A DNA stretch of 10,196 nt from JAALKW01 sp033791145 (GCA_033791145.1 JASJHH010000186.1:1-10196), one strand, 5' to 3'; positions 1-7,900 are shown, numbered from the stretch's first letter. Numbers and translations are program-made. The notes: generated by a model from the sequence alone, not told the origin.

Positions 1-546
1 GATTTGATCTTCGTCAAATAAATGTGGCCCCTCTTGCATTAAAGGTTTGAGTAAAGCTTCGAGTGTATCCACCCCTTGCCCTGTTTTTGCTGAGAGTGGC
101 ACAATACTTAAAAAATCATGTTTTTTCTGCAAGTCACTCAATACAGGCAATAATTTATTTTTATCATCAACTAGGTCTACTTTGTTGAGCACTAAGACAC
201 AGGGCGTATCTGTTTTTTTAATGCAATTGAGTACGCGTTCATCATCTTTTGTAAATCGCGTGCCATCCACCAAAAATACAATCACGTCCACATCATAAAG
301 CGTTGCTTCAGCAGATTGATTCATAAGCCTGTGCATATGTTTTTTACCGCCATCATGAATGCCTGGGGTATCCACATAAATCATTTGGCAGTTATCTTCG
401 GTGACAATGCCACGAATCGTATGCCTTGTTGTTTGGGGCTTACGCGAAGTAATGCTTAATTTTTCTTTTAAAATACAATTTAAAAGTGTTGATTTACCTA
501 CATTAGGTCGCCCAACGAGTGCGATATAACCACATGTACTTGTAAT
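1..546 (-). CDS. era: GTPase Era, N-terminal part (3' end beyond window)
   Basis: Era is an essential GTPase that binds 16S rRNA and helps mature the 30S ribosomal subunit. The first 182 residues are present and cover the G domain. All GTPase motifs are visible: G1 GRPNVGKS, switch region KPQTTRH, G3 DTPG, G4 NKVD and G5 SAK. The sequence from CGYIALVGRPNVGKSTLL onward aligns well with E. coli Era as I know it. The C-terminal KH RNA-binding domain lies beyond the window. The start is odd: reading back in frame from the G1 motif there is no ATG, GTG or TTG before a TAA stop at 547-549. The codon directly after that stop is ATT (544-546), which would give a protein beginning MTSTCGYIALVG, a normal Era N-terminus. 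No convincing Shine-Dalgarno sequence precedes it. In many proteobacteria era follows rnc; here a divergent unrelated gene lies upstream instead. Confidence 0.95.
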   Translation of the reverse strand, partial: MTSTCGYIALVGRPNVGKSTLLNCILKEKLSITSRKPQTTRHTIRGIVTEDNCQMIYVDTPGIHDGGKKHMHRLMNQSAEATLYDVDVIVFLVDGTRFTKDDERVLNCIKKTDTPCVLVLNKVDLVDDKNKLLPVLSDLQKKHDFLSIVPLSAKTGQGVDTLEALLKPLMQEGPHLFDEDQI

Positions 547-570
547 TTATTTTAAATCTACTTAATCAAA

Positions 571-599
571 TTAATAAAAATCAGTACTTATTCTATCAA
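571..599 (-). promoter_or_regulatory. Candidate sigma-70 promoter for era
   Basis: On the minus strand a TTGATA -35 box (594-599) and a TATTAA -10 box (571-576) are separated by exactly 17 bases. Transcription would start around 564, giving a leader of roughly 18 bases before the proposed ATT start. Since no same-strand gene lies directly upstream, era needs its own promoter. The region is very AT-rich, so chance matches are possible. Confidence 0.45.
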
Positions 600-639
600 A
601 AAATAAGCAAACACACAAAAATAGTACTATATTTATCAT

Positions 640-1986
640 ATGAAAAAATATGGCATTTTCAACACCATCATGGCTGATGGCTTGGGTGATTTTTCTCATT
701 TTGTTGATATCGTTGAAGCACTGCAATCAAATCCTCGTTTCAGCAAGGTCGAATTTATACCTATTATTCTTTTCGATAGCGACGGAAAACCAGCAAACAA
801 AGCCAGAGTAATTGATGAATTAATTAGCATGGGCTATCCAAATGCTATTTTTGGGGATATCTATGATCATAGAGAATTTATTGCGAATGAAACAGTTCAA
901 CAACAAATTCAATCTTTTGATCAAGCCATCGTGATTTCATGTGATTTAGACGAGTTACTGAATATTTACGCGCCTTATTTCAAACTAGACATACCCATCA
1001 AACTCATCGCAGAACACGAAGGCATGCTTTATGTTCCTGTAAACACCCCTAAACATGCACAAATAACAGAAGCGCCGCTTGGCTTAGCATCAGGTAACAG
1101 TGGTATTAAAATCAAGCCTACAGCCCATATGGAGCCTGAAGCAGCCTGGCAAATCATAGTAGAGGCACATCCTGAATTCTCAAAGCAATTACTTGAATCC
1201 ACGCATTCTGACAATTTCGAGATGCTTCAAAATAATCATATAATTATACCTGCCTACTTTAACAACAACGCTGATTTTAAGCATCAAGATATTGTGATTT
1301 ATCATTCGGGAAGCGATTTCTCAAAGTTTGCGCATCCATTTTATCTTAGCAAAGTACAGAAGCAACTAAACACCACATCTATTCAAAGCATTCAAATATT
1401 CACGCCAGAAGAAAATACAGAGATTACAGTGCCATGTAATCCAGATGGCTCACAAACGATTCGTATTTATCATGGGCATTATTTAAACAATACTGCCTAT
1501 GATGCGCTTTATCATTTATCAAGTATGGCTGGTGTTTCTGGTGATAATACGTTTGAGCGGTGTGTTTCTATGCATGTTTTGCCTTCTTATTGGTCCACCA
1601 ATCCTTTTACGAAAACAGCAACATTAAGAGCATTATCTGATATCACACAAAATAAAGATTTAGAGATTTCAGAACATGCTCGTGATTCATTTAAACTATT
1701 TTTTTCCCCTGACTATTACTATAGTTTTAAGAATTCACTTGAACCTGCGCTTGGAACACCACCCGATTATATCCATCATCAAGAAGATGTAGATGTATCA
1801 CTCATGATAAAAGAATGGCCTATCGTTTGTGACTATCTTAAAGCGCATTATAATTTTTACGATAAATTAGAAGCGATTGCACTTGCCGACTTGCCTGAAA
1901 TAGAGCAAACATTTAAAGCACGCTTCAATGAAGCGAACGAAGAAGGTGCTGCTGAAGCGTCTTCCTCGCCTAAAAACAAATCTTAA
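640..1986 (+). CDS. Unknown 448-residue protein, possible GT-B-like glycosyltransferase; effector candidate
   Basis: I do not recognise this protein with certainty. It has no signal peptide or membrane segment. The N-terminus MKKYGIFNTIMADGLGDFSH has a beta-strand followed by a glycine-rich loop, as in the first strand of GT-B-fold glycosyltransferases. Around residues 296-316 the segment MAGVSGDNTFERC followed by LPSYW resembles the nucleotide-sugar-binding loop of such enzymes; EarP arginine rhamnosyltransferases have a comparable GEDSF stretch. Overall similarity to any named family is weak, so the enzymatic assignment is tentative. The last 20 residues are rich in Glu, Ala and Ser (E at -10, -14, -15 and -18), like the E-block signal of Legionella Dot/Icm substrates. 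No clear ribosome binding site precedes the ATG; a TACTAT -10-like element lies at 625-630. It is transcribed divergently from era, with a 93-base gap. Confidence 0.85.
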   Translation: MKKYGIFNTIMADGLGDFSHFVDIVEALQSNPRFSKVEFIPIILFDSDGKPANKARVIDELISMGYPNAIFGDIYDHREFIANETVQQQIQSFDQAIVISCDLDELLNIYAPYFKLDIPIKLIAEHEGMLYVPVNTPKHAQITEAPLGLASGNSGIKIKPTAHMEPEAAWQIIVEAHPEFSKQLLESTHSDNFEMLQNNHIIIPAYFNNNADFKHQDIVIYHSGSDFSKFAHPFYLSKVQKQLNTTSIQSIQIFTPEENTEITVPCNPDGSQTIRIYHGHYLNNTAYDALYHLSSMAGVSGDNTFERCVSMHVLPSYWSTNPFTKTATLRALSDITQNKDLEISEHARDSFKLFFSPDYYYSFKNSLEPALGTPPDYIHHQEDVDVSLMIKEWPIVCDYLKAHYNFYDKLEAIALADLPEIEQTFKARFNEANEEGAAEASSSPKNKS

Positions 1987-2027
1987 CCCCTTTACTCATT
2001 TAGGTTGTTTTAAACTCACACTGTTCT

Positions 2028-2055
2028 TTCAAACACTGCTTCAATCCTATATAAT
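2028..2055 (+). promoter_or_regulatory. Candidate sigma-70 promoter for the 2089 gene
   Basis: A perfect TATAAT -10 box (2050-2055) is preceded 16 bases upstream by TTCAAA (2028-2033), a four-of-six match to the -35 consensus. It lies in the 102-base gap between the two plus-strand genes and predicts a leader of about 27 bases, suggesting that the downstream gene is transcribed independently. Confidence 0.55.
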
Positions 2056-2088
2056 AGCTATATTAACTTAAAACATGGAGTTTCAATT

Positions 2089-3312
2089 ATGCCCAGCATC
2101 CTTCCAAACAAAAAACCACAACCCACAGTTGAATCCTGGTTTGAAAAACAAGCCAATGAAAACTCGCCTTTACTTCAAAAAGAAAACACAGCGCTTTTTG
2201 GCTTTAAAAATGCCGTTGCTTTCACCGACTTTCTTAAATCACCTGGCGGTAAAGCGCTTAAAAGTTCAATTGCCAAAAAATTTGCAGAGCTTCAAGCCCT
2301 TCGAAAAAGCGGCCTTGAAGCAGCGAAGCTTGAACAACAAGAACGCGCATTTATGCTCTTTACTTTAGGTCTTGCAGAACGAAAAGAAGAAGCAGCTGAG
2401 CGTCGTCAAGACATATTCACGCAACAACAAATTGATAAGCAATTAAAACAAGCAAGCAAAACAAAAACAAAAGAAGATCCTTATAAAGAAAGTCTGGGTA
2501 TATTAGCCGACGAGCTTACAAAAGAAACGCTAGATATGGATAGTATTAAAGAAGAGTTCAATGATTTAATGGACACACTTTATCCGAAAGACACCCATGA
2601 CGTTGTTGAAAAAGATGGCAGCGTATATCTTTTACCTAAAGGCGCGGACCTTGAAAACCTTTCATCTGAACAAAAAAACACGGCAGAAAAAGATTTCAAG
2701 CAACTTACTTCGAACCCAAAAAACACAAGTGCTGCGGATCAAGAGAAAAAAATGACGGATATGATTGCAAAATTAGTCTTTGCACATCAAAGTGCTCGCC
2801 TACTTTCAAATCAACTGGCCTCAATGCATCAAGGGCCTGGGTTACAGCCACAGCCAAAACCGAGTCCTATGCTTGAGGCAAATCAAGAGCAGCATCAAAA
2901 ACAGCATCAAGAACAGCATGCAAACCTCCACAAAAATTTTGAATTGTTTCGTCAGGCTGCCTGTTTTGCAACAACTAATGCCCAACATGACATGCTATCT
3001 AAATGCTTAGCAGATGATATGACAGCGTTAAATCGCTTAGGCGGCCCACAATTTCTTCCAGAGCAATTTGCACTCAAAGCTGGTGCGAATGACAACACCT
3101 CAGCCCAAGTCATGCGCATGCAAACAACATGTTCAATGATTAGAACCGCTGAAAGTTTATCTACACGTATGGCAGAGAGCGGCGCATCCTCAAATCTTTT
3201 TCTTAAGCAAGAAGCGTCTCATGTGCCACAACCTGATGTACCGAAGCCTGAAGATGAACATAAAAGCCCGTCCCCCTTCGACACCAGGCCGAACCCATTT
3301 AAAGGTGGATGA
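2089..3312 (+). CDS. Unknown 407-residue coiled-coil protein, effector candidate
   Basis: The product is not recognised. It is highly charged, has no signal peptide or membrane segment, and is mostly helical. Residues about 55-130 are rich in Lys, Glu, Ala and Gln with coiled-coil character. A Pro/Gln-rich linker (about 248-262) leads into three four-residue repeats, QEQH QKQH QEQH (266-277), followed by a second helical part (278-365). The C-terminus (379-407) is a proline-rich, probably unstructured tail ending NPFKGG. The start is supported by GGAG at 2077-2080, eight bases before the ATG, and by the promoter just upstream. Such Gln/Lys/Glu-rich helical proteins of 400 residues or so are common among Legionella and Coxiella type IV substrates, but that role is inferred from composition alone. 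The gene ends at the edge of a GC-rich repeat island and converges with the minus-strand gene at 3664-4905. Confidence 0.85.
   Translation: MPSILPNKKPQPTVESWFEKQANENSPLLQKENTALFGFKNAVAFTDFLKSPGGKALKSSIAKKFAELQALRKSGLEAAKLEQQERAFMLFTLGLAERKEEAAERRQDIFTQQQIDKQLKQASKTKTKEDPYKESLGILADELTKETLDMDSIKEEFNDLMDTLYPKDTHDVVEKDGSVYLLPKGADLENLSSEQKNTAEKDFKQLTSNPKNTSAADQEKKMTDMIAKLVFAHQSARLLSNQLASMHQGPGLQPQPKPSPMLEANQEQHQKQHQEQHANLHKNFELFRQAACFATTNAQHDMLSKCLADDMTALNRLGGPQFLPEQFALKAGANDNTSAQVMRMQTTCSMIRTAESLSTRMAESGASSNLFLKQEASHVPQPDVPKPEDEHKSPSPFDTRPNPFKGG
2884..2919 (+). repeat. Three in-frame 12-base tandem repeats
   Basis: Three 12-base units (2884-2895, 2896-2907, 2908-2919) follow the pattern CAARARCAGCAT and encode QEQH, QKQH and QEQH in the linker of the coiled-coil protein. 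Because the period is a multiple of three, copy number could change without breaking the frame. Confidence 0.75.
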
Positions 3313-3338
3313 ACAAATCAATGGTGGGGTCAGGTTCC

Positions 3339-3369
3339 CGCGCCTACTTGGCCCGATTCATTCGGGCCA
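3339..3369 (-). repeat. REP-like stem-loop, copy 1
   Basis: Read on the minus strand: an 8-bp perfect stem (3362-3369 with 3349-3356), a 5-base loop ATGAA, one unpaired base, then GTAGGCGCG (3347-3339). It has the same geometry as the copies at 3410-3440 and 8033-8060 but a different stem sequence. It faces copy 2, and their GTAGGCGCG ends form a perfect 9-bp inverted repeat enclosing both hairpins. Confidence 0.75.
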
Positions 3370-3409
3370 TCCAGTGATTTTAAAACGTAACTTGACTGGA
3401 CCACCTGGA

Positions 3410-3440
3410 CCACCCGGACAAGCCGGGTGGCGTAGGCGCG
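3410..3440 (+). repeat. REP-like stem-loop, copy 2
   Basis: On the plus strand CCACCCGG (3410-3417) pairs perfectly with CCGGGTGG (3423-3430) across the loop ACAAG. One base then separates the stem from GTAGGCGCG (3432-3440). Loop and tail match the minus-strand copy at 8033-8060: 18 of 22 bases agree from GGACAAGCCG to GTAGGC. Together with copy 1 it forms a back-to-back inverted pair like the interspersed mosaic elements of enterobacteria, although here GTAGG is 3' of the stem rather than 5'. Confidence 0.75.
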
Positions 3441-3460
3441 AAGGCCGGGTGGCGTAGGCG
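3422..3460 (+). repeat. 17-base direct repeat extending the stem-loop copy
   Basis: GCCGGGTGGCGTAGGCG occurs at 3422-3438 and again, identically, at 3444-3460, separated by CGAAG. The first is the 3' arm and tail of stem-loop copy 2, so the second is a partial duplication of the element that lacks its 5' arm. Confidence 0.8.
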
Positions 3461-3501
3461 TAGCCGCGGGGAAGTTAAGCCGTTATTTTATGATATTCAC
3501 C

Positions 3502-3626
3502 CGATCTACGTCGTTGCGAGGAGGGCGTCAGCCCGACGCGGCAATCCATATTTTGAATATTTTCAAATAAAAACCCATGGACTGCCGCACCACTCGTTGC
3601 ACTCGGGTTCGCAAAGACGGAGATCC
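3502..3626. mobile_element. MITE-like imperfect palindrome, about 125 bp
   Basis: The left arm (3502-3549) begins with CGATCT-A-CGTCGTTGCGA and ends in CAATCCAT. The reverse complement of the right arm (3577-3626) begins with GGATCT-C-CGTCTTTGCGA and ends in CAGTCCAT. The two arms pair imperfectly around an AT-rich centre of about 27 bases. Elements with a CGTCATTGCGAG-type end and GCGGCAATCCA near the centre are familiar as short interspersed repeats in several intracellular bacterial lineages. No protein is encoded and no clear target-site duplication is visible, so it would be non-autonomous or decayed. The exact ends are approximate. Confidence 0.6.
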
Positions 3627-3663
3627 GTTTAAATTGCCACCAATTTATATCCACTACGGTTTA

Positions 3664-4905
3664 TTATTTTGGACCAGGAAAAAGAGACCGCCTTGAGTAC
3701 TTTGAATCAACATTTTCATTCACTGCTTGAACAAAATCTCGCACTGTCGTGCATTTTTTTCCTGCAATCACATCCGCATGACCTTCTCTAATCAAATCTC
3801 TTAAAGCCACGCCTAAGTTACCATTACGTAGTACAGCTAAGTGCTCCTTAGTCAAGTTAACTTCTTCTCCATTTAATGCTTTTTTTAATTGCTCAACAGC
3901 ACCTTTTTTTTCTGTAAAGCTAAAACTATTCGGGAGACGAAAAAATTTAAACAGGCCTTTATAAAAATACTCTCCTGTATGCGTTTTATCATACGCAGTT
4001 CTTTTCTCTAAATACTTATCTAAGTTACCTTTAAAAGCATCTAGCTCAGGAATAACCTCTTTTTCACGTCCCTCAAAATAATTGTCTTGCTGAAGTCGGT
4101 TTTTGTTACCTATATAAGCCTCTCCAACCACCTCTAATTGTTTTAAATATTTCTGCTCAACTTTAGAAAGCTTCGAAGACGTAATCTTTTTTAAGTTCTT
4201 TTCAAAATTACTCAAAATAAAATCAAAATCTTCATTTCGAACACCTGCTGTTTTAGCGTTCCGTACGATTTTTTTCACAGCACTTATGAATTGTTTATCT
4301 GAATCACTTTGCATATCAGCTCTCAGTTGCGCTTTTTCTGCATCAGTGATTACATTTACATCTGTTGGATTTTTCAATATATGTACACAAACGTTTAATT
4401 CTGAAATAGAACGCGTTGTATTTGAAATCAAATTGTTCAACTCTTGATCCAAAGGATTGCCTCGGTAACTCGCTTTCTGAATTGCTTCAACTGACTTCTG
4501 TGGATCATTAAATTTAATCTCAGAATCATTCAATGGTTTATTTTGTTTAAATGCATCTAAGCTGCTTTTCCTTTTTTCGGCAAACAACTGATTTTTTAAT
4601 TCCGTTTTGTATGCCGTCAACAGCTCTATAATCTTATTTGTTTGAGCCAGGTCAAACGTTTTTTGGCTGTCCGGATATTCAATTTTCATTTTTGACAGAG
4701 CGCTATATTCAGCAGACGTTTTTTCTTTAAAACTCAGTGCTTCATGTAAAGGCATATCAAACGCGGTTAGAGTACGAATAATATAGTGTATTCTTCTATT
4801 TCTTAATTTATCTTCACTCAAATTCTTTTTCGATGCCAAATAAGCATGATAATTAAAATCTTTGGGTTGATAGGTGTGTACTTTTTTAAATGTAAATTCC
4901 GACAT
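3664..4905 (-). CDS. Unknown 413-residue helical protein with C-terminal module, effector candidate
   Basis: Not recognised at family level. The protein is lysine-rich, soluble, without signal peptide or membrane segments, and mostly alpha-helical. Residues 1-300 are Lys/Glu/Asn-rich helices. Residues about 316-397 form a more compact section containing KGLFKFFRLPNSFSFTEKK, then a helix, NGEEVNLTKEHLAVLRNGNLG and a final helix. My impression is that short modules of this kind recur at the C-termini of Legionella and Coxiella-type effectors, but I cannot name one. It ends in the basic tail SKYSRRSLFPGPK. The start is supported by GAGGAA about seven bases upstream of the ATG. It lies 39 bases downstream of enhC on the same strand but has its own TATAAT element (4937-4942), so it need not be an operon member. 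It converges with the coiled-coil gene across the repeat island. Confidence 0.85.
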   Translation of the reverse strand: MSEFTFKKVHTYQPKDFNYHAYLASKKNLSEDKLRNRRIHYIIRTLTAFDMPLHEALSFKEKTSAEYSALSKMKIEYPDSQKTFDLAQTNKIIELLTAYKTELKNQLFAEKRKSSLDAFKQNKPLNDSEIKFNDPQKSVEAIQKASYRGNPLDQELNNLISNTTRSISELNVCVHILKNPTDVNVITDAEKAQLRADMQSDSDKQFISAVKKIVRNAKTAGVRNEDFDFILSNFEKNLKKITSSKLSKVEQKYLKQLEVVGEAYIGNKNRLQQDNYFEGREKEVIPELDAFKGNLDKYLEKRTAYDKTHTGEYFYKGLFKFFRLPNSFSFTEKKGAVEQLKKALNGEEVNLTKEHLAVLRNGNLGVALRDLIREGHADVIAGKKCTTVRDFVQAVNENVDSKYSRRSLFPGPK

Positions 4906-4936
4906 TGTTCATTCCTCAACGCTATTTCGTGTAGCC

Positions 4937-4942
4937 ATTATA
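4937..4942 (-). promoter_or_regulatory. Candidate -10 box for the 3664-4905 gene
   Basis: A perfect TATAAT on the minus strand sits three bases after the enhC stop codon and would start transcription about 25 bases before the ATG. No good -35 hexamer is found 16-18 bases upstream, so the promoter would be weak or activator-dependent. Confidence 0.4.
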
Positions 4943-4944
4943 CC

Positions 4945-7900
4945 CTATTTTAACCAAGATGCACTTCTAACGCCCAGTGACAAAGGCTCGATAAAGCTCG
5001 TGCTTTCACTGCTCTGCGCATTGACCCATTGCAAAGTATGCTGTGCTTTTACACAGCCGTTTTGACCGGCTGCTTTTAACCAGCGTTTGGCTTTATCTTG
5101 GTTTTTATCACCCAATGCCCCTTGGTAATAAAGCATGGCTAGATGATACTGCGCATAGCCATTACCGCGGTCTGAAAGCTTTTGATACAATGCTGCTGCT
5201 TTTTCGGGGTCTTTTGAAATACCGTTGCCTTGTTCATATAATTTCGCCAGTGCAAACATCGCTTTCGCATTGCCTTTATCGGCTGCTGTTTGATAGTTAC
5301 GTGCGGCTTTTTCGATATCTTTTGACATGCCCTGGCCTTTTTCTGCCATTTGGCCGAGTTGATACAAGGCATCACGGTTACCCTGCTTCGCTGCTTTTTC
5401 GTACCATTTAGCCGCGATTTTTTCATTTCTAAATTTACCAGTATCTCGTAGATAAATGCCTGCAAGTTGCACCATGGCACGCACATGTCCGCGTTTGGCA
5501 GCTTTTAGATATAAATTTTCTGATTTATCTTTATCAACTGCGCGTCCTTTACCGTATTCATAAATAAGCCCTAAATCAAACTGCCCAATGGCATTACTTT
5601 TTTGAGCGGCAAGCGCATAAGATTTTGAGGCTTGTTGATAATTATTATCAACGGTTTCATAAATAAATCCGAGTGCAATCGCAGCTGGCGCATACTGCTG
5701 CTTCGCTTTTTGATACCACTGTTTTGCAACTTCATCATTTGGGAACTTATCAAGCTGCCCCATTTGATTTAAACGCCCTAATAAATATTGCGCAATAGGT
5801 TGTCCTTGGTTTGCTGCTAGTGTGTACCAGCGTTCAGCTTCTTCATAATTAACAGCCCCACCTAAACCTTGCTCTAATAAATATGCTAATTTGAGTTGCG
5901 CATCTTTATCACCTCTTGCTGCGAGTGCTTGATAAATGCCCCGCGCTTCTTTCATTGAATTATTATCTTCTGCACGGGTTAGTGCATTATCAGCAAGCAA
6001 TAAACTTGCACGGCTATTCCCTTTTTCATGCGCTTTTTCTAAAGTATCTAAAAAAGGCATGCTTCTGTCATGAGAAAGTATGGCTAAATTAAAATCAGCA
6101 TATGAAAAACCAGCGTTTTGCGCTTGTTGTAATAACTCAGCTGCTTTCTCTTGGTCTTCGCCCACTTCATGCCCTGTTGCATAATACGTTCCTAAAATAA
6201 ACGCACTCACAGGATTTGCTTTTGCTTTTTTATACCAATATACGGCTTCGCTTCTATCAGGCGCGCTACCAATACCTCTATCGAGCAACATGCCATATAA
6301 GAGTGCTGCTTTATCATTGCCTGATTTTGCTTCGTTTTTAGCAACTTCAAGTGCATGCGCTTGTTTTTCTTTTGATTTATCCATTGCATCAAAAAATGCA
6401 AGCGGCAACACAGCTTCTTTAATGCCTTTGGATGCTGCATCTTGATACAATCGCTTCATTAATACATGCTGTTTCTGTTGTTCTTGAACACTTAAGCTAC
6501 CGGTTTTGTCACGTACCAACATTTCAGCTAAGCGATATTCACCCTCTGGTGATTGATTAAACGCAGCGAGTGCATACATGTCCATCGCGCGTTTTTGATT
6601 CGGTTCAATCAGCCACTTACCATCTGGACCTTTTTGACCGTTCTCAAATAAATAGCCGAGCACATACTGCGAATCAGGGTTGCCTTTAAATGCAGCATCG
6701 TTGAACCAACCTAAGGCTTGTTCATAATCAGGTGTACCATTTTCTTCGCCATTTAAATAAAATAATCCGAGTGTATATTCTGCTCTTAAATCTTGCTGTG
6801 CAATGGCTTGCATATAGTATTCAACTGCTTTCTCATTATCTTTCTCAACACTTACACCATGTTGATACAGCTGCCCTAATGCGAATTGTGCGGTAGGGTC
6901 CCCTAATGCTGCTTTTTCTTCTAATAGCACAGAGTATTTTTTTTCTTCTAAAGCATGCGTTGGGAAATTTGCTTTTTGAGATGTTTTTGGTAAAGATTTA
7001 ACCAGAACATCATAATATGCAGTCAATGGAATCGTATTTGGCTTAATCATTTTAAACTGCGGTTTGTAAAGTGCTTTTCGACTCACTCCTGCCATTTGTG
7101 GGGGTTGATTATATCGGTTTGAATTGAGTGCATTATTATCCGTCCAATCACTAAAAATACCGCTGAGCCCATAGCCGCATTGCGTGAAATTTTTTGCTTT
7201 CCCACGACTTAACCACTGGGCCGCCAATACTTCTGGTTTATCTGATAATTTACTCTTGGCTGCTTGATATTTATCAGCCCATGTTTTTTGAAGTGCTTCA
7301 TCCGCATTTGCTTTTGCAAGTTTCGCAAGACCTTGCATGGCAGGTATATACCCTGCTGCAAGCGCTGAATCATATAATCTTTTTGCTTCTATTAAATTTT
7401 TAGGCGCTAACTTGCCCTCAAGATAAACCTCTGCCATTAAATATTCAGCTTCAGCTTCTTTTTCTTCGAGTGCGCGTTTTACCCAAATCATGCCAAGACG
7501 TTTATTCGATGCATGCCGGCTTTCTAGAAAATGCTCGGCAAGACTTGCTTGCGCTAAGCTATTGCCTTGTTTTGAGGCCATAATGTCATAACGACGCGCC
7601 TTATCTTCGTTCTTTTTAACACCTACCCCAAAGTGATAAGCGGCAGCAGCGTATAATTGCGCTTTTAAGTCACCACTTTCAGCTGCTTTTTTAAACCATT
7701 TAAGTGCTGCTTCAGGATTGCGTTCATGAATCAGCTCATAACGTGCCATGCGCTTTTGTGCAGGCAAATAACCTCTATCAGCTGACGCTTTTAAGTTTTC
7801 AATCGCACGTTGATTATTTTTGAGTACACCATAGCCATATAAATACATCTGTCCTAAATAATCAAACCCCACTTTATCAGGCTTTGTGCCATCTAAAAAT

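Larger units (their letters stand above)
3313..3663. other. GC-rich non-coding repeat island between convergent genes
   Basis: This 351-base gap holds no credible gene on either strand. Its central part (about 3335-3475 and 3505-3620) is clearly richer in G and C than the flanking AT-rich coding DNA. It contains an inverted pair of stem-loops (3339-3440), a 17-base direct repeat (3422-3460) and a separate MITE-like imperfect palindrome (3502-3626). Both neighbouring genes point into the island, so it is a shared 3' region. The hairpins are not followed by T-runs, so intrinsic termination is not supported. Confidence 0.8.

Noticed and set aside
47..298. Plus-strand open frame opposite era
   Set aside because: It is antisense to the unmistakable Era coding sequence and shows no protein-like composition or ribosome binding site.
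3349..3369. Intrinsic terminator after the 2089-3312 gene
   Set aside because: A strong 8-bp hairpin is present but no T-run follows on either strand; it fits better as one member of the repeat family.
3221..3457. Open frame whose translation has a collagen-like GPPGPPG stretch
   Set aside because: Its first part overlaps the end of the well-supported 2089-3312 gene in another frame, and the Gly-Pro run comes only from the GC-rich hairpin repeat. There is no start signal.
3410..3460. CRISPR-like repeat array
   Set aside because: Only two 17-base copies with a 5-base gap; no regular spacers and no cas genes.
5139..5486. Minus-strand 115-residue frame within enhC, and several similar ones in the Sel1 region
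   Set aside because: They are out-of-frame shadows of the repetitive enhC coding sequence.
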